NCBI RefSeq assembly: GCF_013449375.1
Contig: NZ_JACDRR010000014.1
Location: 1-64,000, forward strand
Length of the DNA: 64,000 nucleotides
Direction of reading: 5' to 3'
Source of the DNA: Pectobacterium sp. CFBP8739
Lineage (GTDB): Bacteria; Pseudomonadota; Gammaproteobacteria; Enterobacterales; Enterobacteriaceae
Shown in pieces: positions 20,289 to 31,355 of this stretch. Position 1 is the first letter of the stretch, and every line of letters starts with the position of its first letter. A model generated the notes under the pieces. It searched no databases. It was not told where the DNA came from and was given only the letters and a program-made list of their open reading frames with translations. A program made the translations under genes and the position numbers.

Positions 20289-20684
20289 TCATCCCAATTT
20301 GGATTGTTTCTGTGTCAGCTTTTGCTGCCAGAATGGTGTCTGAGTTGTCGCCTGCTGCGCAGTAATAGTGACTTTAGGTAGAGATAATCGCAGAACATCT
20401 CTGGCAGCGACACTTTGCTCTGGCGAGGCGAGGCGGACGATCAGGCTATCTTGCTCTGGTGTAATACTTTTGATCGCAATGCCTTTTTCATTAAGACGCT
20501 GATACACGTAAAAGCCATCTGGCAGCGCGGCACCATCGTCAGGCTTGATGTGTAGCATCGCATCGTCCTGAGAATGACGCAGCGACTGGGATTGCGTCAA
20601 GGCGATAATGGGCAGGGCAAGCAATATCAGTATGCGGCCTATTTTTCTGGGCGTAAGTTTAGGGAATAGCCAGCGGATTGACAC
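20289..20684 (-). CDS. mzrA: EnvZ/OmpR modulator MzrA
   Basis: MzrA is a small inner-membrane protein that binds EnvZ and links the Cpx envelope-stress response to the OmpR regulon. The 131-residue product has a short cytoplasmic start, one membrane helix ([17 protein letters not shown], about 14-31) and a periplasmic domain. Translation starts at GTG (20684) after AAAGGAAG, two bases beyond the yqjA stop, indicating coupling in a yqjA-mzrA operon. Confidence 0.93.
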   Translation of the reverse strand: MSIRWLFPKLTPRKIGRILILLALPIIALTQSQSLRHSQDDAMLHIKPDDGAALPDGFYVYQRLNEKGIAIKSITPEQDSLIVRLASPEQSVAARDVLRLSLPKVTITAQQATTQTPFWQQKLTQKQSKLG

Positions 20685-20686
20685 GG

Positions 20687-21412
<726 letters not shown>

Positions 21413-21450
21413 GATCACGCTTCTGGACATGATAAGAGCGAATACAGTGT

Positions 21451-21500
21451 TATACCCGTCATACTTCAAGTTGCCTGAAACTCGAATTATTTAGGGTATA
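21451..21500. repeat. Palindromic intergenic repeat element
   Basis: The ends TATACCC and GGGTATA are perfect inverted repeats, and an inner pair (TTCAAGTT and AACTCGAA) pairs with one mismatch. The left part (ACCCGTCATACTTCAAGTTG) resembles a dispersed intergenic repeat I know from enterobacteria such as Serratia and Pectobacterium. There is only one copy in this window. Confidence 0.55.
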
Positions 21501-21835
21501 TCAGGGCGCAGGATTATGATTTTTTTATGATCTCTGTTTGATACCGCCCAATAATGATGCAGGTGTCTGACTTGATGCTGGCTTTTCGCTGCGAACCCGA
21601 TAAACAGGCGGTTAGGGATTGTTTGGTCTTGGCTGACTTTACATCCAAAGCGACGGATTAAGCGTAAGAAAGACGCGTTAACTGTAACAAAATAGGTGTT
21701 ACTGAGACAGAAAAATATTACGACAACTGAGGCGGTTTAGGGGGATTTTTCGAGGAAAAGTGGGGGTTTCTGCGATATTTTACACTCGCTGACAGAAATC
21801 AACGTTTTCTGACCTTTTCCAGTGTGCTCAGAAAG

Positions 21836-21862
21836 TTACCCCTCGTTTAAAACAAGGGGTAA
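21836..21862. terminator. Hairpin after exuR
   Basis: TTACCCCT and AGGGGTAA, extended by GTTT/AAAC, form a long stem 9 bases beyond the exuR stop. The T-tract on the exuR strand is weak; A residues follow on the other side. Confidence 0.5.
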
Positions 21863-21870
21863 AAATCGCG

Positions 21871-22647
21871 TTAAGACTTAGCGGCGTGTATTTGGTCGAG
21901 GTGAACGACCGGGTTCTCGGCGAACATATAGCGATCGACGTTAAACTCGAAATCGTCCGTCGTGGCGCGAAACAGCATCTGTTTGGTGTTTTCCAGATGT
22001 TGCCACATGGCCAGCTTGGCGGCGTAAGGATCTTTGCGAATCAGTGCTTTAAGAATGCGGTCGTGCTCTTCGCACCAGCTTTCTATCGACTTGTCGTCAA
22101 TGTGCTCATGCAGTTTGCGCCAGTAAGGATTGTGGATCCGTTGGCTCCACATTTTTTCGACGATGGTCGCCATCGCAGAGTTTTGTGTTGCCAGCGCGAC
22201 TTGAACGTGGAATTTCAGATCCCACTGAGAATCACGGAAGCGATCTTCCTGACGCGCATACTCCTGAATTTCCATCAGTTGGATGATGTCCTGACGGGTG
22301 ACCTGCGTGGCCGCAAATTCAGCAATATTGCTTTCAATGAGTTGACGAGCCTGAAGTAGCTCAAACGGGCCGGCTGCGACGAATTCACTATCGCCGCTAT
22401 TAATGAACGGGTTCTTCTGCTGGTTGGAAATAACGTGAATGCCTGAACCCTTGCGTACTTCAACGTACCCTTCGACTTCCAGCATGATGATGGCTTCGCG
22501 CACCACGGTGCGGCTGACGTTCATTTCTTCAGAAATATAGCGTTCTGCCGGTAATTTTTCGCCGACCTGGTACATACCGCTTTCGATGCGCTGTTTTAAT
22601 TCTGCGGCTAACTGCTGGTATAGCCGTCGGGGTTCAGTGAGTGCCAT
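21871..22647 (-). CDS. exuR: Hexuronate regulon repressor ExuR
   Basis: ExuR is a GntR/FadR-type repressor of hexuronate uptake and catabolism, relieved by galacturonate or tagaturonate. The 258-residue product equals E. coli ExuR in length. A winged helix occupies residues 1-75 ([20 protein letters not shown]) and an FCD ligand domain follows. The start at 22647 ([13 protein letters not shown]) is chosen by homology; the ORF runs 37 codons further upstream. It sits next to exuT and the uxa genes it is expected to control. Confidence 0.96.
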   Translation of the reverse strand: MALTEPRRLYQQLAAELKQRIESGMYQVGEKLPAERYISEEMNVSRTVVREAIIMLEVEGYVEVRKGSGIHVISNQQKNPFINSGDSEFVAAGPFELLQARQLIESNIAEFAATQVTRQDIIQLMEIQEYARQEDRFRDSQWDLKFHVQVALATQNSAMATIVEKMWSQRIHNPYWRKLHEHIDDKSIESWCEEHDRILKALIRKDPYAAKLAMWQHLENTKQMLFRATTDDFEFNVDRYMFAENPVVHLDQIHAAKS

Positions 22648-22804
22648 GATGATGTCTACTCTCGATAGATGACGGTCCATGTGCCACGTCAGGGCCTGAG
22701 TGTCTATCTCGTTAATCTTTGAGGAATGATTTGTTATACCACTTAATGATAGCAGCAACCAATGTTGCGGTCACAGTTATCGCAGTGTGTTCTTGCGGGA
22801 AAGG

Positions 22805-22840
22805 TGACTCACCCAGTATCCGATCATACCGGATGAGTCA
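22805..22840 (-). terminator. exuT terminator hairpin
   Basis: TGACTCA and TGAGTCA enclose a second pairing, ATCCG/CGGAT, giving a long stem 18 bases after the exuT stop. The T-tract is only TTT. Confidence 0.45.
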
Positions 22841-22857
22841 GGATAATGCAGGGATTA

Positions 22858-24159
22858 TCAGTGCTGGTTGGCTTCTTTCAAAGTTTCAGCCGCGGCAGCG
22901 ACTTCTGACGCAGGTTGGTTTTTCAACACCGTCCAGATGACGACAGCACCTAATAGGTCAAATACCGCCAGTGCAGCAAACAGCGGGCTAAAGCCCAGCG
23001 TATCGGCCAGCGCGCCTACAACCAGCGCAAACATGGTGCTTGCCATCCAGGCCGCCATACCGGTTAAACCGTTTGCCGTGGCGACTTCATTACGGCCAAA
23101 GACGTCGGATGACAGCGTAATCAGCGCGCCGGACAGCGACTGGTGCGCGAAACCGCCGACGCACAGCAGCGCGATGGCGACGTAAGGGCTAGAGAACAGC
23201 CCGATCATCCCCGGTGCAATCATCAGTATCGCCCCCATGGTCACCACCAGCTTGCGGGAAACGATCAGGTTCACTTTGAAATATTTCTGGAACAGCATCG
23301 GCAGATAGCCACCCAGAATGCAGCCGATATCGGCGAACAGCATTGGCATCCACGCGAACATGGCGATTTCTTTCAGGTTAAAGCCGTAGGCTTTAAACAT
23401 GAATAGCGGGATCCACGCGTTGAACGTTCCCCAGGCCGGCTCAGCCAGAAAACGCGGCAGCGCGATACCCCAGAATTGACGGTTACGCAGGATCTGCCAG
23501 GCAGACATTTTCTTCGCGTTATTGGTTTGGTGCTGCGCTTCCTGTCCGCTGAGAATATAGTCGCGCTCTTCGTCGCTGAGTTTCTTCTGATCTTTCGGGT
23601 GTTTATAGAACACGAGCCAGCAGATGGCCCAGGTCAGGCTCAGCGCACCGGTAATGATAAAGGCCATTTCCCAGCTGTGTGCCACAATCGCCCACACCAC
23701 CAGCGGCGGCGCGATCATTGCACCGATGGATGACCCCACGTTGAAGTAACCCACTGCGACAGAACGCTCTTTTGCCGGAAACCATTCGCTGCTGGCTTTC
23801 AGACCGGCAGGGATCATCGCCGCTTCTGCCATACCGACCGCACCACGGGCGATAGCCAACCCTCCCCAACTGTTCGCCAATGCGGTTCCCATGCAAAAGA
23901 TGGCCCACAGAATGGCAAACATGGCATAACCGATTTTAGTCCCTAGCAGATCCAGCACATAACCGGCGATGGGTTGCATAATGGTATAACAAGCTGAGTA
24001 GGCAGCAACGATGTAAGAATATTGCTGTGTGGTGATATGCAATTGATCCTGTAGCGTCGGGGCGGCAACAGAAATTGCATTACGCGTCAGGTATCCCAGC
24101 ACGGTACCAATGGTCACCAGGCCGATCATATACCAGCGTAATCCTTTGATTTTACGCAT
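22858..24159 (-). CDS. exuT: Hexuronate transporter ExuT
   Basis: ExuT is a major-facilitator-superfamily symporter (anion:cation symporter group) for galacturonate and glucuronate in the inner membrane. The 433-residue protein has about twelve membrane segments and begins MRKIKGLRWYMIGLVTIGT. GGAGAG precedes the start. It is divergent from uxaC across a 414-base control region, the arrangement of E. coli, and supplies substrate to UxaC. Confidence 0.97.
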   Translation of the reverse strand: MRKIKGLRWYMIGLVTIGTVLGYLTRNAISVAAPTLQDQLHITTQQYSYIVAAYSACYTIMQPIAGYVLDLLGTKIGYAMFAILWAIFCMGTALANSWGGLAIARGAVGMAEAAMIPAGLKASSEWFPAKERSVAVGYFNVGSSIGAMIAPPLVVWAIVAHSWEMAFIITGALSLTWAICWLVFYKHPKDQKKLSDEERDYILSGQEAQHQTNNAKKMSAWQILRNRQFWGIALPRFLAEPAWGTFNAWIPLFMFKAYGFNLKEIAMFAWMPMLFADIGCILGGYLPMLFQKYFKVNLIVSRKLVVTMGAILMIAPGMIGLFSSPYVAIALLCVGGFAHQSLSGALITLSSDVFGRNEVATANGLTGMAAWMASTMFALVVGALADTLGFSPLFAALAVFDLLGAVVIWTVLKNQPASEVAAAAETLKEANQH

Positions 24160-24573
24160 TTAACTTTCTCTCCGAGTCAATAAAAACACAGTGTGGCTCT
24201 TGAGTAGCGTCACGGTGTGCGGTGTCTTGCAATGTGGTACGACACGTTTTGTTGTTGTGCTGAGCAGGAAAACCCTTCTCTTTGTGAGATAGCGATTGAA
24301 TCCCTGCTTAAGGCAGCGCTACAATAATTTGTCATACAGCTTTAAAAGTTGAGTGACATCACAAAACCATTATTTTTATGCGGAATAATGAATTGTTCGC
24401 TGAAATCGAGAGAGACGAGCGGTTTAAGGCGGTGTGTGCCGATTTATTGTACTGCTTGTTACATTTTTGCGATCATGACCTCACAAATACTGTGAGATAT
24501 CGCGCATAATTGGTGTGATATCTTTTAACGGTCAACTAATTTGGTGCACAAGAAGCACGGTAAGGAAGAAAAC
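24160..24573. promoter_or_regulatory. Divergent exuT/uxaC control region
   Basis: No gene is present in this 414-base gap. Candidate sites are GTTGA-N6-TCACA (24348-24363), a fair CRP match, and the perfect inverted repeat CTCACA-AATAC-TGTGAG (24480-24496). ATTGGTGTGATAT near 24510 could be a degenerate ExuR half-operator. ExuR and CRP control are expected from E. coli; the operator assignments are inference. Confidence 0.5.
24480..24496. promoter_or_regulatory. Perfect 17-base inverted repeat upstream of uxaC
   Basis: CTCACA and TGTGAG flank a 5-base spacer, 78 bases before the uxaC start. The half-sites are CRP-like, but their orientation (TCACA outward of TGTGA) is the reverse of a CRP site, so another regulator is more likely. 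Confidence 0.45.
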
Positions 24574-25983
24574 ATGCCCCAGTTTCTGAGTGAAGATTTT
24601 CTGTTAGACAGTGAATTTGCCCGTCGTCTTTATCATGAGTACGCCGTCGACCAGCCGATATTTGACTACCACTGCCATCTGCCGCCTGAACAGATCGCGG
24701 AAAACTATCGCTTCAAAAATTTGTATGACATCTGGTTGAAAGGCGATCACTACAAGTGGCGTGCGATGCGCACCAACGGTGTGCCTGAGCGTTTGTGTAC
24801 GGGCGATGCCAGCGACTGGGAAAAATTTGAAGCCTGGGCTGCTACCGTGCCGCACACCATCGGCAACCCGCTTTATCACTGGACACATCTGGAACTGCGC
24901 CGCCCATTTGGCGTCACTGGCACGCTGCTGTCGCCAAGCACAGCAAAAGACATTTGGGATCGCTGTAATGCCATGCTGGAGCGTGATGATTTTACTGCGC
25001 GCGGCATCATGCAGCAGATGAACGTGAAAATGGTCGGCACGACGGACGATCCGATTGACGATCTGCGCCACCATAAAACTGTTGCTCAGGATTCAAGCTT
25101 CTCTATCAAAGTGCTGCCGAGCTGGCGCCCAGACAAAGCGTTCAACATTGAACTGGCAACCTTCAACGACTATATGGCGAAGTTAGGTGAGGTGTCTGAC
25201 ACCGATATCCGTCGTTTCAGCGATCTGCAAGCGGCGTTGACCAAGCGTCTGGATCACTTCGCGGCGCACGGCTGTAAAGTGTCTGACCACGCGCTGGATG
25301 TGGTGATGTTTGCGGAAGCCGATGAGGCAACGCTGGACAGCATTCTGGCACGCCGTCTTTCTGGTGAAACGCTGAGCGAACATGAAGTGGCGCAGTTCAA
25401 GACTGGCGTGCTGGTTTGGCTGGGGGCGGAATATGCGCGTCGCGGCTGGGTGCAGCAGTACCACATTGGTGCACTGCGCAACAATAACCTGCGTCAGTTC
25501 AAGCTTCTGGGGCCGGACGTGGGCTTTGATTCCATCAACGACCGTCCGTTGGCTCAGGAACTGTCTCGTCTGCTCAGCAAGCAGAATGAAGAAAACTTGC
25601 TGCCGAAAACTATCCTTTACTGCCTGAATCCGCGCGATAACGAAGTGCTCGGCACCATGATCGGTAACTTCCAGGGGGAAGGGATGCCGGGCAAGATGCA
25701 GTTCGGTTCCGGCTGGTGGTTCAACGATCAGAAAGACGGTATGCAACGCCAGATGACCCAGCTTGCGCAGCTTGGTCTGCTAAGCCGTTTCGTCGGTATG
25801 CTGACGGATAGCCGTAGCTTCCTGTCTTATACCCGCCATGAATATTTCCGCCGCATTCTATGCCAGATGATTGGCCGCTGGGTGGAAGATGGCGAAGCGC
25901 CTGCCGATCTGCCATTGCTGGGCGAAATGGTGAAAAACATCAGTTTCGATAACGCTAAAAACTATTTTGCCATCGAGTTGTAA
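24574..25983 (+). CDS. uxaC: Glucuronate/galacturonate isomerase
   Basis: UxaC converts D-galacturonate to D-tagaturonate and D-glucuronate to D-fructuronate, the first catabolic step. The 469-residue protein has the amidohydrolase-type metal motif YHCHLPP near residue 31 and matches the E. coli enzyme through its C-terminus ([15 protein letters not shown]). An 11-codon upstream extension with a TTG start is rejected because AAGGAAG lies just before 24574. It is followed by uxaB and uxaA; E. coli has uxaB elsewhere. Confidence 0.97.
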   Translation: MPQFLSEDFLLDSEFARRLYHEYAVDQPIFDYHCHLPPEQIAENYRFKNLYDIWLKGDHYKWRAMRTNGVPERLCTGDASDWEKFEAWAATVPHTIGNPLYHWTHLELRRPFGVTGTLLSPSTAKDIWDRCNAMLERDDFTARGIMQQMNVKMVGTTDDPIDDLRHHKTVAQDSSFSIKVLPSWRPDKAFNIELATFNDYMAKLGEVSDTDIRRFSDLQAALTKRLDHFAAHGCKVSDHALDVVMFAEADEATLDSILARRLSGETLSEHEVAQFKTGVLVWLGAEYARRGWVQQYHIGALRNNNLRQFKLLGPDVGFDSINDRPLAQELSRLLSKQNEENLLPKTILYCLNPRDNEVLGTMIGNFQGEGMPGKMQFGSGWWFNDQKDGMQRQMTQLAQLGLLSRFVGMLTDSRSFLSYTRHEYFRRILCQMIGRWVEDGEAPADLPLLGEMVKNISFDNAKNYFAIEL

Positions 25984-26188
25984 TTCCACCGCGTCGTAGG
26001 GTGTGAATTGTGCGGGGGCGCGGCAGTAAGATTCCCACAGGGGCTTACGCCGCGGTTCCCAGTGTCTCGGTCCTTTGTCATCGGCACTGGTGGTGATTCG
26101 GTGCGGGTGAATATGAATATAGCAGGGCAAGGATGACGGTGGTTCGGTCATGCCCTGAATGTGAGATTCGTCCTGAGGTAGCCTGTTA

Positions 26189-27655
26189 ATGCAAACGTTA
26201 AATCGTCGTAACTTCCCCGGTCGTCAACACCCGGATCGCGTTATCCAGTTTGGTGAAGGTAACTTCCTGCGTGCCTTCGTCGACTGGCAGTTGGATTTGC
26301 TGAATGAACACACCGATCTGGATGCGGGCATTGTCGTTGTTCGCCCGATCGATTCTGATTTCCCGCCCGCGCTGGATACCCAGGATGGGTTGTACACCAC
26401 CATCATTCGTGGTCTGAACGAGCAGGGCGAGGCCGTGCGTGAACCCCGTCTGATCCGTTCGGTAAACCGTGAAATCAACGTGTACCGTCAGTTCGATGAC
26501 TATCTGGCGCTGGCACACGATCCAAATATTCGTTTCGTGTTCTCCAATACTACCGAAGCGGGTATCAGCTATCATGCAGAAGATCGCCTCAGCGACGCAC
26601 CGCCTGTCAGCTTCCCAGCGAAATTAACCCGCCTGTTGTATGAGCGCTTCTGTCATTTTGACGGCGCGGCGGATAAAGGCTGGGTGCTGCTGCCGTGCGA
26701 GCTGATTGATTACAACGGCGTGGCGTTGAAAGCGCTGGTGCTGCGCTATGCCGAACAGTGGAAACTGACGCCAACGTTTACCGCCTGGCTGAACGATCAC
26801 AACACCTTCTGCTCGACGCTGGTAGACCGCATTGTGACGGGTTACCCACGTGCCGAAGTTGAAGCACTCGAACAGGAAATGGGCTACAAGGATACCTTCT
26901 GGGACACGGCAGAACATTTCTACCTGTTCGTGATTCAAGGGCCACAGTGGCTGGCGGAAGAGTTGCGTTTGAACAAGCTGGATCTGAACGTTCGTATCGT
27001 TGATGACATCAAACCGTATAAAGAACGTAAAGTGGCGATTCTCAATGGCGCCCACACTGCGCTGGTGCCAGTCGCGTTCCTCGCGGGTTTGGATACCGTT
27101 GGCGAGTCGATGGATGATGCCCTGATTGGCAAATTCGTAGAAAAAACCATTGCCGAAGAAATTGTGCCGGTATTGGATTTACCCCATGACGAACTGACCT
27201 CGTTTGCTCAGGCCGTATTAAGCCGTTTCCGTAACCCCTTCATTCAGCATCAACTGTTATCTATCTCGCTGAATGGTATGACCAAATTCCGCACCCGTAT
27301 TCTGCCGCAACTGCTGACCTACCGTGAACGCCACGGTGAATTGCCTGCGCGTCTGACGTTTGCGCTGGCGGCCTTGATTGCGTTCTATCGCGGCGAGCGC
27401 AGCGGTGAAGGTGATGCGTTACAAACCTATCCGTTGCAGGACGATGCGCACTGGCTGGAGCGTTATTCCACGCTATGGTCAGGCGTAAAAGAGAACACCG
27501 TCAGCTTGGCTGAGCTGGTGAATGTTGTGCTGTGTGATGCCGATCACTGGGAACAGGATTTAACACAGGTTCCTGGTCTGGCTGCGCAGGTGACTGAACA
27601 GTTGCAAACCATCGTTGAGCGCGGCATGCGCGCAGCCGTGGAAGGTTATTGCTAA
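26189..27655 (+). CDS. uxaB: Tagaturonate reductase (altronate oxidoreductase)
   Basis: UxaB reduces D-tagaturonate to D-altronate with NADH. The 488-residue protein belongs to the mannitol dehydrogenase family, with the N-terminal nucleotide-binding [14 protein letters not shown] and the substrate-site [18 protein letters not shown] block. It begins [13 protein letters not shown] like E. coli UxaB, with GAGG upstream. It sits between uxaC and uxaA (20-base gap to uxaA), so all three catabolic enzymes are clustered. The 205-base gap after uxaC has no recognisable gene. Confidence 0.96.
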   Translation: MQTLNRRNFPGRQHPDRVIQFGEGNFLRAFVDWQLDLLNEHTDLDAGIVVVRPIDSDFPPALDTQDGLYTTIIRGLNEQGEAVREPRLIRSVNREINVYRQFDDYLALAHDPNIRFVFSNTTEAGISYHAEDRLSDAPPVSFPAKLTRLLYERFCHFDGAADKGWVLLPCELIDYNGVALKALVLRYAEQWKLTPTFTAWLNDHNTFCSTLVDRIVTGYPRAEVEALEQEMGYKDTFWDTAEHFYLFVIQGPQWLAEELRLNKLDLNVRIVDDIKPYKERKVAILNGAHTALVPVAFLAGLDTVGESMDDALIGKFVEKTIAEEIVPVLDLPHDELTSFAQAVLSRFRNPFIQHQLLSISLNGMTKFRTRILPQLLTYRERHGELPARLTFALAALIAFYRGERSGEGDALQTYPLQDDAHWLERYSTLWSGVKENTVSLAELVNVVLCDADHWEQDLTQVPGLAAQVTEQLQTIVERGMRAAVEGYC

Positions 27656-27674
27656 TCAGCAAGAAGGGTTATCC

Positions 27675-29165
27675 ATGCAAAGTATTATAAAAATTCATTC
27701 TCTGGACAATGTGGCTGTCGCCTTGCGTGATGTTGAACAAGGCGAAACGGTGTCGGTGGATAGCCATACGGTGACACTTCAGCAACCTGTCGTGCGCGGA
27801 CACAAGTTCGCGCTGGAAACCATCGCGCCGGGAGAAATGATTACCAAGTATGGCCTGCCGATCGGCCATGCGTTGGTGTCTATTGCCCCCGGAGAACACA
27901 TTCATTCCCAGAATGCGAAAACCAATCTGAGCGATCTGGATGAATATCAATACCAGCCTGAGTTTATCGACCTGCCGCCGCAAATGGGCGATCGGGACGT
28001 GCAGCTCTATCGTCGCAAAAATGGCGATGTCGGTATCCGCAATGAGTTGTGGATCCTGCCAACCGTCGGTTGCGTGAACGGGATCGCACGCCAGATTCAG
28101 CAGCGTTTCCTAAAAGAAACCCATGACGCGGAAGGTATCGACGGCGTTTATCTGTTTAGTCATACCTTCGGCTGCTCACAGCTTGGTCAGGATCACGAAA
28201 ATACCCGTACGATGCTGCAAAACATGGTGCGTCACCCGAATGCGGGGGCTGTGTTGGTGATCGGTCTGGGCTGTGAGAACAATCAGGTTGATGCATTCCG
28301 CACGACGCTGGGCGATTTTGATTCCGATCGCGTAACGTTCATGGTGTGCCAGCAGCAGGACGATGAAGTTGAAGCCGGTCTGGAGCGTCTGCATACGCTG
28401 TATGAGGCGATGCGTCATGACAAACGTGAGCCGGGTAAGCTGAGCGAACTGAAATTTGGTCTGGAATGTGGTGGCTCTGATGGGCTGTCTGGGATTACGG
28501 CCAACCCGCTGTTAGGCCGTTTCTCCGACTATCTGATCGCCAACGGCGGTACGACCGTGCTGACCGAAGTGCCAGAAATGTTCGGTGCGGAACGTATTCT
28601 GATGAGCCGCTGCCGTGATGAAGCGACGTTTGAGAAAACCGTGCACATGGTTAATGATTTCAAACAGTATTTCATCGCGCACGACCAGCCGATTTACGAG
28701 AACCCATCGCCGGGTAACAAGGCGGGGGGGATCACCACGCTGGAAGAGAAATCACTGGGCTGTACGCAAAAAGCCGGACAGAGCAAAGTGGTTGACGTAC
28801 TGAAATATGGTGAGCGCTTACATACTCCGGGGCTCAACCTGCTCAGCGCGCCGGGGAATGATGCCGTCGCAACCAGCGCGCTGGCGGGAGCCGGTTGCCA
28901 TATGGTGCTGTTCAGTACCGGACGCGGCACGCCTTACGGCGGCTTCGTACCTACCGTAAAACTGGCGACCAACAGCGAACTGGCGAAGAAAAAACCGCAC
29001 TGGATTGATTTCGATGCGGGGCGTCTGATCCACGACATGCCGATGGACGAACTGCTGAGTCAGTTTGTCGAGCTAATTGTCGAGATTGCTGACGGCAAGC
29101 GGACGAAGAATGAAGTGAACGACTTCCGTGAATTAGCCATATTTAAGAGCGGTGTGACGTTGTAA
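27675..29165 (+). CDS. uxaA: Altronate dehydratase
   Basis: UxaA dehydrates D-altronate to 2-keto-3-deoxygluconate, which KdgK and Eda then process outside this window. The 496-residue protein has the SAF-like N-terminal domain (1-90) and the catalytic region with ECGGSDGLSGITANPLLG. GAAGGG precedes the start at 27675. A strong terminator follows, so uxaC-uxaB-uxaA probably ends here. Confidence 0.97.
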   Translation: MQSIIKIHSLDNVAVALRDVEQGETVSVDSHTVTLQQPVVRGHKFALETIAPGEMITKYGLPIGHALVSIAPGEHIHSQNAKTNLSDLDEYQYQPEFIDLPPQMGDRDVQLYRRKNGDVGIRNELWILPTVGCVNGIARQIQQRFLKETHDAEGIDGVYLFSHTFGCSQLGQDHENTRTMLQNMVRHPNAGAVLVIGLGCENNQVDAFRTTLGDFDSDRVTFMVCQQQDDEVEAGLERLHTLYEAMRHDKREPGKLSELKFGLECGGSDGLSGITANPLLGRFSDYLIANGGTTVLTEVPEMFGAERILMSRCRDEATFEKTVHMVNDFKQYFIAHDQPIYENPSPGNKAGGITTLEEKSLGCTQKAGQSKVVDVLKYGERLHTPGLNLLSAPGNDAVATSALAGAGCHMVLFSTGRGTPYGGFVPTVKLATNSELAKKKPHWIDFDAGRLIHDMPMDELLSQFVELIVEIADGKRTKNEVNDFRELAIFKSGVTL

Positions 29166-29188
29166 ATATTATCCATTCCAATTAAAAT

Positions 29189-29228
29189 AAAACGGCGTTT
29201 CATTTTTATGATGGCGCCGTTTTTTTTC
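29189..29228 (+). terminator. uxaA terminator
   Basis: AAAACGGCG and CGCCGTTTT pair over 9 bp across a 17-base loop and run into a tract of more than eight T residues, 24 bases past uxaA. Confidence 0.85.
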
Positions 29229-29253
29229 GCAGCAACTTTTAGAGGCAGGGATC

Positions 29254-29784
29254 ATGACACAGTATTGGATTGCCCAGTCTGTTGGTGTACTGGCATTTCT
29301 GGTCGGTATCACCATGTTTTTCAACCGTAACGATCAAAAATTCAAAATACAGCTCTCGGCATACAGCGCCGTCATTGGTCTACATTTTTTCCTGATGGGG
29401 GCAAATGCAGCGGGTGCCAGTGCATTGTTGAACTCGGCACGTACGTTAATCTCACTGAAAACGCACAACATCCTCGTGATGTTTGTCTTTATCTCACTGA
29501 CGCTGCTCTTTGGTTTGTCGGGCATGCACCATGCGATGGAACTGCTACCGATAGCGGGTACGGTTGCCAGTACCTGGGCGTTGTTCCGCACTTCTGGGCT
29601 GACGACGCGCTGCGTAATGTGGTGCTCAACCGCTTGCTGGGTAGTACACAATATCTGGCTGGGGTCGATTGGTGGATCGCTGATCGAAGGGAGTTTCCTG
29701 CTGATGAACGGCTTTAACATCATCCGCTTTTGGCGCATGCAGCAGCGCGGCATCGATCCTTTTAGCGTAGAGAAGAAAGCGTAA
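29254..29784 (+). CDS. ygjV: YgjV family inner-membrane protein
   Basis: This 176-residue protein has about five or six membrane segments and matches E. coli YgjV through most of its length (GVLAFLVGITMFFNRND, EGSFLLMNGFNIIRFWRMQ). Its function is not established. It keeps its E. coli place beside uxaA, but a terminator separates them. AGAGGCAGG precedes the start. Confidence 0.9.
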   Translation: MTQYWIAQSVGVLAFLVGITMFFNRNDQKFKIQLSAYSAVIGLHFFLMGANAAGASALLNSARTLISLKTHNILVMFVFISLTLLFGLSGMHHAMELLPIAGTVASTWALFRTSGLTTRCVMWCSTACWVVHNIWLGSIGGSLIEGSFLLMNGFNIIRFWRMQQRGIDPFSVEKKA

Positions 29785-29806
29785 TTTCGAAGGTATCTCA
29801 TTACGT

Positions 29807-29838
29807 TAACGCCGCTCGTTTTAAAGCGAACGGCGTTA
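29807..29838. terminator. Hairpin between convergent ygjV and sstT
   Basis: TAACGCCG and CGGCGTTA, with an inner TCG/CGA pairing, form a stem between two converging genes. No long T-tract follows on either side. Confidence 0.45.
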
Positions 29839-29866
29839 GAGAAAGAGGGATAATTACCCTAATCCG

Positions 29867-31114
29867 TTACAGCAAATTCAAACGCTCTTTTTCCGCCAGC
29901 TTAGCGTCTTCCGCCTGACAGACGGCGGCGGTAAAAATCACGTCGGTTGAGGAGTTGAGCGCGGTTTCGGCAGAGTCCTGCAAAACGCCGATGATGAAAC
30001 CAACCGCAACCACTTGCATGGCAATGTCATTGGAAATGCCAAACATGCTGCATGCCAACGGAATCAGCAGCAGCGATCCACCCGCCACGCCTGATGCACC
30101 ACAGGCGCAAATGGATGCCACCACGCTCAGTAATAATGCGGTAGCGATATCAACTTGAATCCCTAGCGTATGAACGGCGGCTAACGTCAGAACCGTTACC
30201 GTAATGGCTGCACCCGCCATATTGATAGTGGCACCTAACGGGATAGCCACTGAATAACTATCTTCATTCAGGTTCAGCTTGCGGCACAATTCCATATTTA
30301 CTGGGATGTTAGCGGCAGAACTGCGAGTGAAGAACGCCGTCACGCCACTTTCGCGCAGGCAGCGAAATACCAGCGGATAAGGATTACTACGAATCTTCCA
30401 GTAAACGATCAGCGGGTTGATCACCAGCGCGACCAGTAGCATACCGCCAATCAGCACCATCAGTAGATGCGCATAGCCCCAGAGCGCGCCGAAGCCAGTT
30501 TCCGCCAGCGTTGACGCAACTAGGCCAAAGATGCCCAGCGGGGCGAAGCGAATCACGACACGCACAATCGCCGTGACGGCATGAGATGCATCGCTGATCA
30601 GGTTTTTTGTGGAAGCCGAACCATGGCGGAAAGCGAGACCTAACCCAACCGCCCAGACCAGAATACCGATGTAGTTCGCATTCAACAGCGCGTGAATCGG
30701 GTTGGCGACTACGCTCATTAACAAGCCTTTTAACACCTCAATAATACCTGAAGGAGGTGTGATATCAGTGGCTTGTGAACTCAGTGCCAGCGTAGAGGGA
30801 AAACCAACACTTAATACCACCGCAACAAAAGCGGCAGAGAAAGTGCCGATAAGATAAAGAACCAGAATGGGGCGGATATTGGTTTTTTGCCCTTGCTGAT
30901 GATTAGCAATTGAAGCCATCACCAGCATGAGCACCAGCACGGGGGCGACGGCTTTTAATGCGCCGACGAACAGGGTACCTAATAACCCGACGGCTAGTGC
31001 GGCCTGTGTAGATAGTGAAGCTAAAATAATACCAGCGCAAAGGCCTAACAGGATCTGTTTAACCAGGCTGCCGTGCGTAATGTACTGCAAAAAACGAGAC
31101 TGTTGAGTGTTCAT
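29867..31114 (-). CDS. sstT: Serine/threonine:Na+ symporter SstT
   Basis: SstT imports L-serine and L-threonine with sodium. It belongs to the dicarboxylate/amino acid:cation symporter family. The 415-residue protein has about eight helices plus re-entrant loops, with the serine-rich [17 protein letters not shown] and ATINMAGAA motifs. The ribosome site is weak. In E. coli sstT is repressed by the small RNA GcvB; I did not identify the pairing site here. Confidence 0.96.
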   Translation of the reverse strand: MNTQQSRFLQYITHGSLVKQILLGLCAGIILASLSTQAALAVGLLGTLFVGALKAVAPVLVLMLVMASIANHQQGQKTNIRPILVLYLIGTFSAAFVAVVLSVGFPSTLALSSQATDITPPSGIIEVLKGLLMSVVANPIHALLNANYIGILVWAVGLGLAFRHGSASTKNLISDASHAVTAIVRVVIRFAPLGIFGLVASTLAETGFGALWGYAHLLMVLIGGMLLVALVINPLIVYWKIRSNPYPLVFRCLRESGVTAFFTRSSAANIPVNMELCRKLNLNEDSYSVAIPLGATINMAGAAITVTVLTLAAVHTLGIQVDIATALLLSVVASICACGASGVAGGSLLLIPLACSMFGISNDIAMQVVAVGFIIGVLQDSAETALNSSTDVIFTAAVCQAEDAKLAEKERLNLL

Positions 31115-31355
31115 AATTTTGACGGGATAACCGTTCCACTAAGTAGTTGTCTGTACGGAGCTGACACCTCTGGCCTATGCCGGGTGGCTTTTTCTTTCCG
31201 TAACGATGTGTGTTTGCGTATGCCAGTATATGAAAATTTATTTTTGAGAAAAGTAATGATGGTTTTTTTTACTGTATTACGCCGATTTTCGCGCAAAAAT
31301 GTGGCGAATAACGTGTCTCCGCACGGCGAGAACCGTGCAGAGAGGAGGGGAAAGA

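Noticed and set aside
24604-25746. Antisense ORFs of 156 and 187 codons in uxaC
   Set aside because: They are opposite-strand shadows of uxaC with no independent support.
25858-26151. 97-codon reverse ORF across the uxaC-uxaB gap
   Set aside because: More than a third overlaps uxaC antisense. There is no family and no ribosome site.
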